Shown here: one piece after another, positions 8,146 through 15,316 of the stretch | Position numbering within the stretch: position 1 is the first letter of the stretch | Layout of the letters: each line of letters opens with the position of its first letter | Assembly: GCA_003151975.1 (NCBI GenBank) | Contig: PLZD01000025.1 | Span: 99,695-155,350, forward strand | Origin: Elusimicrobiota bacterium | GTDB lineage: Bacteria > Elusimicrobiota > Elusimicrobia > UBA1565 > UBA9628 | DNA length: 55,656 nucleotides | Direction: 5' to 3' | Notes under the pieces: model-generated | Told to the model about the DNA's origin: nothing | What the model saw: only the letters and a program-made list of their open reading frames with translations | Databases searched by the model: none | Position numbers and translations under genes: made by a program

Positions 8146-10109
8146 GGACGCCGCCGTTCTTGCTCGGCGCGGGACTGCTCTTTTGGAGCGTGCAGTCCGG
8201 CTATTGGATCTTGGCCGGTCTTTTGGCCTTCATACTCGAAAGCGCGCGCCGTCTCGAGCGGCGCTGGGAGTTCGCGCCGAAGGATTTCTACCGCGTCGGA
8301 GATTTGAGCACGGTGCTTTTCGCCTCGACCGTCGTCTATCTCGTCATGACGCTCGGCGTCATTCAGGCCTGGGCTCTCGTGCTTTGCTGGCTGCCCATCT
8401 CGCTGTTCCCCGTAATCGCGGCGCAGGAGCTCAGCGTCCAGGGCCGGCTCGACCTCGGAGCCTTGTTCTGGTCGCTGCGCGGCAAGCCGTCGGCCGCCCG
8501 GTCGATCGACGTTTCGTATCCATATTTTGCGCTCTGCATCATCAGTTCGGGCGCGGCCAACCGGAGGACGCCCGTTTATTTCGCCGGGATGTACGTCCTC
8601 TGCGCCTGGGCGCTGTGGCGCTTTCGACCGGCGGGGCGCTCCGCCTGGAGGTGGGCTGCCGTCGTTGCGGCCGCGGGAATCCTTGGAGCCGGGATCGCGG
8701 GAGGACTCTCGAGCCTGCAGGTCACGCTGGAGCGCTCGGCGATCAACGCGGTCTTCGGCGGCGGCGAGGTCTCGATGGATCCCTATCAAACCCGCACCGC
8801 GATGGGGCAGATCGGAAAAATACAGCAGTCCGGCGACATCGCCCTGCGCGTGCGCGCGCAAGGCAAGCCTCCCGCGCTTCTGCGCGCGGCGAGCTACAAT
8901 CACTACTCGAACGCCCAGTGGTTCGCGCGCGAGCCGGGCTTCCGGCCCGTGTCGACCGTTCAAGACGGGACCGGCTCGTGGTGGGAACTGTCTCCCGACG
9001 CGTCGGTAGAACAGGCAGTCCTCGTGACCGCCGCTTGGCCCAAGGGCATCGGAATGCTGGCGCTGCCGCTCAATGCCTCGCGCGTCGGGCTGCTTGCCGG
9101 CGCGCTGGTGCGCAACAAGCTCGGCGCGGTCAAGGCTTCGGAAGCGCCCTCGGCCGTGACCTACATCGTCGGCACGGCGCCGGGGGCCTCGCGCGACGCC
9201 GCGCCCGACGCGTTCGACCTCGAGGTCCCTCCGGCTGACGCGGCGACGCTCAAGCCTCTCGTCAAAGAACTCAAGCTCGGCGGCATGAGGCCGGCCCAGG
9301 CCGTAGCCGCCGTTTCGCGCTTCTTCGCCGACAATTTTCGCTACACGATCTTCCAGAACGAAGCGAGCGCCGAGCCGCTTAAGAACTTTCTCTTCAAGAC
9401 GAGGGCCGGCCATTGCGAATATTTCGCGACCTCGACCGTCCTGCTGCTGCGCGCGGCGGGCCTGCCCGCGCGCTACGCGACGGGCTACTCCGTGCAGGAG
9501 TACAGCCGGCTCGAGAAAGAGTACGTCGTGCGCCAGCGCCACGCGCACGCCTGGACCTTGGTGTGGATCGATGGCGCTTGGCGCGACCTCGACACGACGC
9601 CGATGTCCTGGCCCGAGATCGAGCAGAGCCGCGCATCTTCGCTCGAACCCCTCTCCGATATCGCGGGCTGGGCCCTTCTGCGCTTCTCTCTCTGGCGGCA
9701 GGAGCTCGCGCTGTCCGGCGGCGGCGGTCCCATGGCGTGGCTTTTGCTGACGATCCTCATCGGCTGGATGGTTTGGAAGGCGGCCGCCTTGGCGCGGGCT
9801 TCGCGCCGCGCGGCCAAACGGGGAGAAGAACCGCCGGCCGCCAGGGGAACGGATTCCGAGTTCTATCGGATCGAGGATCATCTGGGCCGCGCGGAATTGG
9901 GCCGTAAGCGTTGGGAGGCGCCGGCCGCGTGGGTCGAGAGAATCGCCGAGGGCCTCGGCGAGACGAAGAGCGCCCGGCTTCGCTCCTTGGCGGCGCTGCA
10001 CAGCCGCTATCGCTTCGATCCGCGGGGTCTGTCCGCCGCCGAGCGCGCGTCCCTCAAGGCGGGCGTGAGCGACTGGCTCGCCCTTGACGGCGACAGGATT
10101 CGGGGTTAA
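8142..10109 (+). CDS. TgpA-like membrane transglutaminase
   Basis: Start is the GTG at 8142, overlapping the DUF58 stop by four bases. The 655-residue product has about five to six N-terminal hydrophobic segments (1-190), an extracytoplasmic transglutaminase-like domain (about 340-500) and one C-terminal membrane segment near 530 followed by a cytoplasmic tail. The catalytic triad of the papain-like fold is visible: Cys in AGHCEYFATS, His in RHAHAWT and Asp in WRDLDTTP. Family members of the MoxR-DUF58-TgpA type are common in proteobacteria, where the Pseudomonas version is essential, but substrates are unsettled. It closes a three-gene unit whose members overlap by four bases each, indicating fixed stoichiometry. 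Confidence 0.94.
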   Translation: MRTPPFLLGAGLLFWSVQSGYWILAGLLAFILESARRLERRWEFAPKDFYRVGDLSTVLFASTVVYLVMTLGVIQAWALVLCWLPISLFPVIAAQELSVQGRLDLGALFWSLRGKPSAARSIDVSYPYFALCIISSGAANRRTPVYFAGMYVLCAWALWRFRPAGRSAWRWAAVVAAAGILGAGIAGGLSSLQVTLERSAINAVFGGGEVSMDPYQTRTAMGQIGKIQQSGDIALRVRAQGKPPALLRAASYNHYSNAQWFAREPGFRPVSTVQDGTGSWWELSPDASVEQAVLVTAAWPKGIGMLALPLNASRVGLLAGALVRNKLGAVKASEAPSAVTYIVGTAPGASRDAAPDAFDLEVPPADAATLKPLVKELKLGGMRPAQAVAAVSRFFADNFRYTIFQNEASAEPLKNFLFKTRAGHCEYFATSTVLLLRAAGLPARYATGYSVQEYSRLEKEYVVRQRHAHAWTLVWIDGAWRDLDTTPMSWPEIEQSRASSLEPLSDIAGWALLRFSLWRQELALSGGGGPMAWLLLTILIGWMVWKAAALARASRRAAKRGEEPPAARGTDSEFYRIEDHLGRAELGRKRWEAPAAWVERIAEGLGETKSARLRSLAALHSRYRFDPRGLSAAERASLKAGVSDWLALDGDRIRG

Positions 10110-10112
10110 CCT
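10084..10112 (+). promoter_or_regulatory. Putative promoter for response regulator gene
   Basis: TTGACG (10084-10089), 17-base spacer, TAACCT (10107-10112). The TAA stop of the transglutaminase gene forms the first half of the -10. A normal leader follows, with AAGGAG at 10126-10131, seven bases before the ATG at 10139. Confidence 0.5.
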
Positions 10113-10138
10113 CTGCGGAGAGAGCAAGGAGAGCTTTC

Positions 10139-10501
10139 ATGCCAAAGATTCTGATTGTCGACGATCAAAGCACCTTTCGCGCCATGCTCCACGAGTCGCT
10201 GCTCGCCAACGGCCACGAAGTCTGGGCGACTCAGGAGAACGGAGGCCTCAATCTCTTCAAGGACAAGAAGCCCGATCTCGTGATCCTCGATAGGAATCTT
10301 CCGCAGGCCGCGCGCACCGATCTTCTCAAGAACATCCGCAAGCTCGACAGGAAGGTTAAGGTCATCGTGCTGACGGCCTTCACGACCCAGGCCAAGAAGG
10401 CCTATTCCGGCCAAAAGGTCAGCGCCTATTTTTCCAAGGGCGCGGCGGTGGAGGACATGCTCGAGGCGATCAAAAAGGCGCTCGCGGACGCCGCGCGCTA
10501 G
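10139..10501 (+). CDS. Single-domain response regulator (CheY-like receiver)
   Basis: The 120-residue protein is a lone receiver domain. Visible are ILIVDDQ (acidic pair near residues 8-9), the phospho-acceptor Asp in LVILDRNLP (about residue 51), the conserved Thr in VIVLTAF (about 79) and the Lys in FSKGA (about 99). There is no output domain, so it acts by protein contact or as a phosphate relay. No histidine kinase is visible. An AAGGAG ribosome site precedes the ATG. The stop codon interlocks with that of the convergent gspF-like gene inside a CTAG, so the two messages end on top of each other with no space for a terminator between them. Confidence 0.93.
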   Translation: MPKILIVDDQSTFRAMLHESLLANGHEVWATQENGGLNLFKDKKPDLVILDRNLPQAARTDLLKNIRKLDRKVKVIVLTAFTTQAKKAYSGQKVSAYFSKGAAVEDMLEAIKKALADAAR

Positions 10502-11718
10502 TCGCCGACGGCACCCGGCCCCTCGATGATGGGCAGGAACATGGCGACCACGATCGTGCCCACGATGAGCCCCATGATCACGATCACGATGGGCTCGATC
10601 AGCGACGAGAGCCCTTTGACGTCCGTGTCCACTTCGGCGTCGTAGAAATCGGCGATCTTGGCGAGCATGATGTCCAGCGAGCCGGTCTCCTCGCCGACGG
10701 CGATCATCGAAGTCACCAACTCGGGGAAGACGCCCGATCTTTCCAACGGAGCGGAGAGAGTCCCCCCCTCGCGGATCGCGCCGCGGGATTCGAGCACGGC
10801 CTCGGCGATGATCGCGTTGCCGGCCGTATCGGCGACGGTCTCGAGGGCCTGCAGGATCGGCACGCCGGACTTGAGCAAAGTGCCCAACGTCCGGGCGAAG
10901 CGCGCCACGGCGGCCTTGCGGATCAGCAGGCCGAAGAGCGGCAAGTCGAGCAGGCGCGCGTCCGTCCAGCGGCGGCCGGCGTTCGACGCGTAGAACCTCT
11001 TGGCCCCCAGCCACAGCGCGACGCCGACTGGAATGAAATACGGAAACCCGGTCTTGAAGAAGGAGGAAATGTCGACGAGCATCTGCGTCGGCACCGGCAG
11101 GGCCTTGCCGAGGCTCGCGAAGATCTTCTGGAACGTCGGGATGACGAAGACCAGGAGGAAAACGGTCACGCCGCCGCAGATCGACAGGACGATGGCCGGG
11201 TACATGAGGGCCGAACGCACTTTGGCTCTGAGCTGCTCGGCGGCCTCGAGATAAGCCGACAAGCGCTCGAGGATCGTGTCGAGGATGCCTCCCAGCTCGC
11301 CGGCCTTGACCATGGAAGTGTAAAGCGTCGGAAACGCGTCGGGATGTTTTTGCAGCGCGTCGGTGATCGAAAGTCCCCCCTCGATGTCCATGCGAACGGC
11401 GGCCAGGACCTCCTTGAAGTAGGGATTCTTCGTCTGCCTTTCGAGAATCCCCAAGCCGCGCACGATCGGAACGCCCGCGCTCACGAGAGTCGCGAACTGG
11501 CGCGAAAAAAGAACGAGGTCCTTAGAAGAGACGTCGCCCTTTTGACGGAAGAATCCCGCGAAGGCGTCGGTCAGGCCGCGCTTTCGTTGGTTGAGCTCGA
11601 GGATGATGAGCCGCTGCGAGCGCAGCGACTCCGCGGCGGAGGCCCGTTCGGGCGCCTCGATGATCCCTTCGGTCACGGCGCCGTTGGCGCCCCGGGCCTT
11701 GTATGTGAAGATTCCCAT
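10498..11718 (-). CDS. GspF/PilC-family inner-membrane assembly protein
   Basis: The 406-residue protein has the standard GspF/PilC architecture and length: an N-terminal MGIFTYKARGANG start, two repeated T2SSF domains (about 70-190 and 273-395) and three membrane segments (about 170-190, 220-240, 378-400). Motifs include FSRQFATLVSAGVPIV and, in the second copy, FARTLGTLLKSGVPILQAL, with the EETGSL block near residue 340. These proteins are the platform on which type II secretion pseudopilins or type IV pilins are assembled. It stands alone here, without ATPase or pilin genes, so which machine it serves is unknown; the RDD-pilin-like protein at 15.3 kb is the only possible relative in the window. 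Confidence 0.95.
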   Translation of the reverse strand: MGIFTYKARGANGAVTEGIIEAPERASAAESLRSQRLIILELNQRKRGLTDAFAGFFRQKGDVSSKDLVLFSRQFATLVSAGVPIVRGLGILERQTKNPYFKEVLAAVRMDIEGGLSITDALQKHPDAFPTLYTSMVKAGELGGILDTILERLSAYLEAAEQLRAKVRSALMYPAIVLSICGGVTVFLLVFVIPTFQKIFASLGKALPVPTQMLVDISSFFKTGFPYFIPVGVALWLGAKRFYASNAGRRWTDARLLDLPLFGLLIRKAAVARFARTLGTLLKSGVPILQALETVADTAGNAIIAEAVLESRGAIREGGTLSAPLERSGVFPELVTSMIAVGEETGSLDIMLAKIADFYDAEVDTDVKGLSSLIEPIVIVIMGLIVGTIVVAMFLPIIEGPGAVGD

Positions 11719-11723
11719 ATGAA

Positions 11724-11752
11724 TGTATAGCCCCGGCTCGCGGCGGGTTCAA
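11724..11752 (-). promoter_or_regulatory. Putative leaderless promoter for gspF-like gene
   Basis: TTGAAC (11747-11752), 17-base spacer and TATACA (11724-11729) on the minus strand, with only five bases to the ATG at 11718. There is no Shine-Dalgarno. Confidence 0.55.
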
Positions 11753-11772
11753 GTGGCGAATAGTCACACTTT

Positions 11773-11790
11773 GTCAGACCCGGTCTTGAC
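11773..11790. other. Short bulged inverted repeat in ACT-gspF gap
   Basis: GTCAGAC and GTCTTGAC pair as a seven-base stem with one bulge and a three-base loop in the 91-base gap. No T tract follows on the minus strand, so it is only a weak terminator candidate for the ACT gene; it could equally be an operator. Confidence 0.3.
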
Positions 11791-11809
11791 GGCGGAAGGA
11801 ATCTGGCTT

Positions 11810-12211
11810 CTAGCCGGCGTCGGTCAGCAGCTTGAGACCGCGCTCGGAATCCTGGACGGAGATCAGGATGCGCGCCGCATGCCCGAGGGTCGCCGTCCCG
11901 TAGACCGTCGTGATGTTGACCTTGCCGTCGGCGAGGATCTTCGTGATCCGCGCAAGGGCGCCCGGGCGGTCGTCGACCTCGACGGAGAGCAAGGTCGTCT
12001 CGACGCTGGCAAAGCCCGCCTTCGAGAGAATGTGCGAGACGTCCGCCTGCGGGCCCACCGCGAGGCGCACCAGCCCCGAGTCGTCGCGCACCTCGGAAGC
12101 GATCCCCAAGATGTTGACGCCCTTGTCGGCAAGCAAACCGGCCAAGGCGCTCAAGGCGCCCGGCCGGTTTGGCAGGAAGACGCTGAATTGCTTTAGAGTC
12201 TCGACTTTCAA
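11810..12211 (-). CDS. Double ACT-domain protein
   Basis: The 133-residue protein is two ACT domains in tandem (about 5-65 and 70-130), each beginning with the ligand-loop pattern: FLPNRPGALSALAGLLADKGVNI and VDDRPGALARITKILADGKVNI. ACT domains bind amino acids or other small ligands and usually regulate attached enzymes; stand-alone double-ACT proteins are presumed amino-acid sensors. The start is a TTG at 12211 because no ATG or GTG precedes the first ACT strand. Seven bases separate it from the upstream secreted-protein gene, and an eight-base-pair hairpin ends on the first base of the TTG, which could restrain translation. Confidence 0.87.
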   Translation of the reverse strand: MKVETLKQFSVFLPNRPGALSALAGLLADKGVNILGIASEVRDDSGLVRLAVGPQADVSHILSKAGFASVETTLLSVEVDDRPGALARITKILADGKVNITTVYGTATLGHAARILISVQDSERGLKLLTDAG

Positions 12212-12233
12212 CCTGGGTCTATTTTACCCAGGT
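12211..12233 (-). promoter_or_regulatory. Perfect 8-bp inverted repeat spanning a stop codon and abutting a TTG start
   Basis: On the minus strand ACCTGGGT and ACCCAGGT flank a seven-base loop AAAATAG that contains the TAG stop of the secreted-protein gene. The 3' arm ends on the first base of the TTG start of the ACT gene. There is no T tract, so translational control or coupling is more likely than termination. Confidence 0.55.
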
Positions 12234-12956
12234 ATCGAGTGCCTTTTCAACCTTTGAGACGTACTGGCCTTGGAACGGGCCGCCGACTTCGTTCATCTTG
12301 CCGTCGCCCTGCAGGTAGTAGAGGCTCTTGCCCTGCGAGTTCTTGACGACCGTGGATATCTGCCACTTGACGGTGGCCATCATGCCGGCGACCGGGTCGG
12401 CGGCGGTGCCCACGTTGACGATGCTCGAGTCGGGGATCTCGACGTTCAGCGAGAACTTGTAGCCCCACGCGACGTCGACCTTGAGCGGCTCGATGGTCAC
12501 GGCCGTCAGATACTTGCCGTGGCCGTTGTAGCTGCCGCCGTAGGTGCGAAGCACCTGGTACTCGACGTCGATGACCTTGATGCCGTAGGCGTTCTTGGCC
12601 GTGAAGCCGTAGACCTGGCCCGCCGGAGGCCGCCAGCCCGCGAGGCTGTCCCAATGCGTGAGGCCGGCCGGCAGCGCGGTCGCGTACTGCGTCTTGACGT
12701 CGACGACCGGCTGGTTCTTCTCGATGATCGCCCAGATTTTCTGCGCGATGTTGATGATGTTGCCGAGGTCGAGAGAGGGTTCCCCTCCCCCTCCGCCCTT
12801 CGGCAGCGGCGCGGGAATGTCCTTAATGGAAACGGACGGACCGCGCTTCTCGATGGTAATGGACTTTTCATCGAGCGTGAATTGTTTGGAATCAGTCGGG
12901 GCGGTTTGAGACCAGGCGGGCGCGAGCAGGGCGACGGCGAGGGCGGCAAGATACAT
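12219..12956 (-). CDS. Secreted protein of unknown function
   Basis: The ATG at 12956 is chosen because a GGAGG site lies four bases upstream and a signal peptide follows (hydrophobic run YLAALAVALLAP, likely cleavage after AWS-Q). The longer open frame lacks these. The mature part (about 230 residues) has a Gly-rich loop near residue 60, then an all-beta-looking region with a repeated tyrosine pattern (QYVS, TYGGSYNGHGKY). It is presumably periplasmic or exported. I recognise no family. It is followed after seven bases by the ACT gene and preceded by its own promoter and a 24-base phased repeat. Confidence 0.78.
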   Translation of the reverse strand: MYLAALAVALLAPAWSQTAPTDSKQFTLDEKSITIEKRGPSVSIKDIPAPLPKGGGGGEPSLDLGNIINIAQKIWAIIEKNQPVVDVKTQYATALPAGLTHWDSLAGWRPPAGQVYGFTAKNAYGIKVIDVEYQVLRTYGGSYNGHGKYLTAVTIEPLKVDVAWGYKFSLNVEIPDSSIVNVGTAADPVAGMMATVKWQISTVVKNSQGKSLYYLQGDGKMNEVGGPFQGQYVSKVEKALDTWVK

Positions 12957-13000
12957 CGGACCTCCGTGCTGCGATGGCCCCCAGGTCCATCGACCTACTG

Positions 13001-13029
13001 ATTGTAGCACAAAGGCCTAGGCCCGCAAA
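13001..13029 (-). promoter_or_regulatory. Putative promoter for the secreted-protein gene
   Basis: TTTGCG (13024-13029), 17-base spacer ending TGC (extended -10) and TACAAT (13001-13006) on the minus strand. It gives a leader of about 38 bases with a GGAGG site. Confidence 0.5.
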
Positions 13030-13067
13030 GGTCCAAAGGCCTAGAGAGAAATGGGCCTAAAGGCCTA
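13011..13067. repeat. Three AAAGGCCTA copies at exact 24-base spacing
   Basis: AAAGGCCTA occurs at 13011, 13035 and 13059 (plus strand). The last copy contains the TAG stop of the MFS gene (minus strand) and the first lies inside the promoter spacer of the next gene. The AGGCCT core is self-complementary, so any two copies could pair into a small hairpin in the RNA. Confidence 0.7.
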
Positions 13068-15164
13068 CTCGCCGGTTTCGTGCTTCTTGATGTGGCGGCG
13101 CAGACGGATCGACGTGAAGACGTAATAGGCCGCGAGCACCGCGCCCAGGCCCAGGAAGACCATGAACGGGATATGGCTGCCGGGGTAGAGCTTGAAGAGC
13201 TTCGAGAAGCCGAAGATGCCCGCCGTGGCCAGGGCCGTCGAGATCGTGCGGATCGTGCCCATGACCTTGCCTTTCTTTTCCTGCGGCGTGTTCATCTGCG
13301 CGATGGAGATCAGCTGCAGCGTCGACATGACGTTGGTGATTCCGAAAGGGATCATGGCCAGCGCCGCCAGCATCGGGCTCGAGAAGAGCAGCGGGATGAA
13401 GCCCGCGATGCCGATCGCCGAGAAGAGCAGCCACTTGGCCGCGGAACGCGCGTCGGCGTGAGGGTCCTCCGCCTTCGGATCCGTCTTGATGCCGGTCTTT
13501 TTCGAGAAGAGGATCGAGACTTCCTCGGCCTTGCTGTTGAGCCACGGCCACTTGGATTTGAGCCACTTCCAGCCCATCTGCGGAACTCCGGAAAGGATGG
13601 CGGCGGCGATCAGCCCGCCCATGCTGTAGAGGCTGACGATCTTGCCGGCCACGCCGGAGGCGGCCGCCTGCTCGAGGACCGACGCGCCCGGGTGCAGGAA
13701 GTTGCCGTAGCCGATGGCGATGACCGCGTACAGAAGATAGTTCAGGATGACGAGCGCCGGATAGCCGGCGATCGCGATATTGAGCAGGCCCGGGTCGGTG
13801 GGCTTGTCGGTCGCGGCTTTCTTCGTCTTGGCGACGTCGGCGATCCTGAGCATGAGCGCGAGCAGGAGCGCTGAGGCGATCAGGGCCACGGGCATGATCC
13901 AGAGCGTTCCCACGAAGCCGAAGACGCCTAGCAGGGCGCCGATGCCGTAGGGCACCGCGATGCCCGCGATCTCGAGGATGAACTGCGAGGACGAGTTGTA
14001 CTTTTGGAACGCGGCCTTGTCGTCCTTGAAGATGGCGATCGGCACGGTCTGCTGAGCGGTGCCGTTGGCGCTGTTCATGAAGGCGCGCGCGATTACGAGG
14101 CCGATCAGCAGGGCCGGGGTGGCGACGGTGAGGATGTGCATGCTGAAAAGCAGCAAGGTCGCCGCCGAGACGGCGGCCACCCCGATCAGAGTGCCGATGA
14201 AAGTTTTCTTGAGGCCGAGCTTATCGACGACCCAGCCGCCGGCAAATCCCGCGACGAGGCTCGTGCCCATGGCGACCAAAGTGATCGTCGTGTACGCGTC
14301 GAAAGTGGGAGAGTTGAAGCTGGTCTGCACCCACTTCGCCCAAGCGGCCGACCAGGCCTCGACGCCGACCTGCGCCACGATAAGGCCCGCGATGAAGACG
14401 TAGGCGTTGCGCCACGGGCTCGATTTGCCCTTGCCGCTGCCGCCGTCGCCGGAAGGCGTGCTCGGCGGAACTGCCGGAGGAACGTCCGCTGCCTTCGTGC
14501 CGGCCTGAGTTTCAACTGGAGGAGCCTGGGACGAGCTCGCGTTGAGCTTGGCTTCGGGAGACTTCTTGCTGGACTCATTTCCGAAGAGCGTCGTGAAAGG
14601 GCTGTAGACCGCGGCCGGCAGGATGGATGCGGCTTTGTCGCTGAAATATTTGCGGACCGCGGTGATCTCGGATCCGATGCGGTGCGTGTTGGCGATGCGG
14701 CCGGTCGCATCCTCGAGCGTCAGTTCGGCGTGCGCGGGGTCGATCTCCGAGCCGGCGGGTTGAACGGCGTGCGCGGCAGGCGCGGTCTCCCCCGCAGGGT
14801 TCACTGAGACCAACGCGGTTCCCTCCGGGATATTCAGCGCCGTCGCGTGGTCGAACGGCAGCTGCATCTGAACGGGTCGCGGAGAAAGGTCTTGGGATTG
14901 GAGGAGGCCTGCTTGCGCGTCGAGGCTCGGCGTGACGCCATCGACGCCGATATTGGGAACCGCGAGCTTGGTGTCGAGGCCTTGCGGGAGCTCGAAGCCG
15001 TTCAACTGCAATTGGACGGGGGCGGGGCCGGAGACCTTCCCCGGATTGACCGTATTAAGGACGTTGACGCGGATGACGGCGCCTTCGGCGGCGTACGCCT
15101 CGTAGCCCGGAGAAACCCAAACAAGGGCCGAGCAGACCGCAAGAACAAGTAGGCGCCTAATCAT
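13065..15164 (-). CDS. MFS transporter with a long exported N-terminal extension
   Basis: The 699-residue product begins with a typical signal sequence (RRLLVLAVCSALVWVSPGYEAYAAE), followed by about 220 residues without membrane segments, rich in Pro, Ala and Ser toward the end. From about residue 250 a complete Major Facilitator fold follows with about twelve membrane segments. It includes a family-like loop between helices 2 and 3 (GGWVVDKLGLKKT) and a large central cytoplasmic loop around residues 520-570 (Lys- and Asp-rich). The substrate cannot be told. The exported extension is unusual: if the signal is cleaved, the transporter core must insert after a translocated domain. The gene lacks a Shine-Dalgarno, and a -10-like CATAAT lies six bases before the ATG. 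Confidence 0.88.
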   Translation of the reverse strand: MIRRLLVLAVCSALVWVSPGYEAYAAEGAVIRVNVLNTVNPGKVSGPAPVQLQLNGFELPQGLDTKLAVPNIGVDGVTPSLDAQAGLLQSQDLSPRPVQMQLPFDHATALNIPEGTALVSVNPAGETAPAAHAVQPAGSEIDPAHAELTLEDATGRIANTHRIGSEITAVRKYFSDKAASILPAAVYSPFTTLFGNESSKKSPEAKLNASSSQAPPVETQAGTKAADVPPAVPPSTPSGDGGSGKGKSSPWRNAYVFIAGLIVAQVGVEAWSAAWAKWVQTSFNSPTFDAYTTITLVAMGTSLVAGFAGGWVVDKLGLKKTFIGTLIGVAAVSAATLLLFSMHILTVATPALLIGLVIARAFMNSANGTAQQTVPIAIFKDDKAAFQKYNSSSQFILEIAGIAVPYGIGALLGVFGFVGTLWIMPVALIASALLLALMLRIADVAKTKKAATDKPTDPGLLNIAIAGYPALVILNYLLYAVIAIGYGNFLHPGASVLEQAAASGVAGKIVSLYSMGGLIAAAILSGVPQMGWKWLKSKWPWLNSKAEEVSILFSKKTGIKTDPKAEDPHADARSAAKWLLFSAIGIAGFIPLLFSSPMLAALAMIPFGITNVMSTLQLISIAQMNTPQEKKGKVMGTIRTISTALATAGIFGFSKLFKLYPGSHIPFMVFLGLGAVLAAYYVFTSIRLRRHIKKHETGE

Positions 15165-15170
15165 ATCGTC

Positions 15171-15176
15171 ATTATG
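15171..15176 (-). promoter_or_regulatory. -10-like box six bases before the MFS start
   Basis: CATAAT on the minus strand precedes the ATG at 15164 by six bases; TATACC overlaps it upstream. No convincing -35 is visible at 16-18 bases. It fits the leaderless spacing seen at other genes here. Confidence 0.35.
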
Positions 15177-15230
15177 GTATATCGCGCCCGGCGCTCCCCG
15201 GGTCCTTCGTCCCAGGGCGCATAGGCAATG

Positions 15231-15250
15231 GGCCCAGTGCGGGCTGGGCC
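15231..15250. other. 7-bp inverted repeat in divergent intergenic region
   Basis: GGCCCAG (15231-15237) and CTGGGCC (15244-15250) flank a six-base loop between the divergent MFS and RDD genes. No T tract follows on either strand, so an operator is the more likely reading. The rest of this 152-base gap holds the two promoter regions and nothing else recognisable. Confidence 0.4.
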
Positions 15251-15278
15251 AAAGGGAGCAATCACTCCCCCCATGTCC

Positions 15279-15307
15279 TTGATTTTCTAGAGTTGAGAGT
15301 CTATACT
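15279..15307 (+). promoter_or_regulatory. Putative promoter for the RDD gene
   Basis: TTGATT (15279-15284), 17-base spacer, TATACT (15302-15307), then nine bases to the ATG at 15317 without a ribosome site. The hexamers are among the best in the window. Confidence 0.6.
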
Positions 15308-15316
15308 AATGCCGCG

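Noticed and set aside
7980-10127. A 715-codon minus-strand frame opposite the DUF58 and transglutaminase genes
   Set aside because: The plus strand carries full families with catalytic motifs; the minus frame is low-complexity Arg/Ala/Gly and has no recognisable domain.
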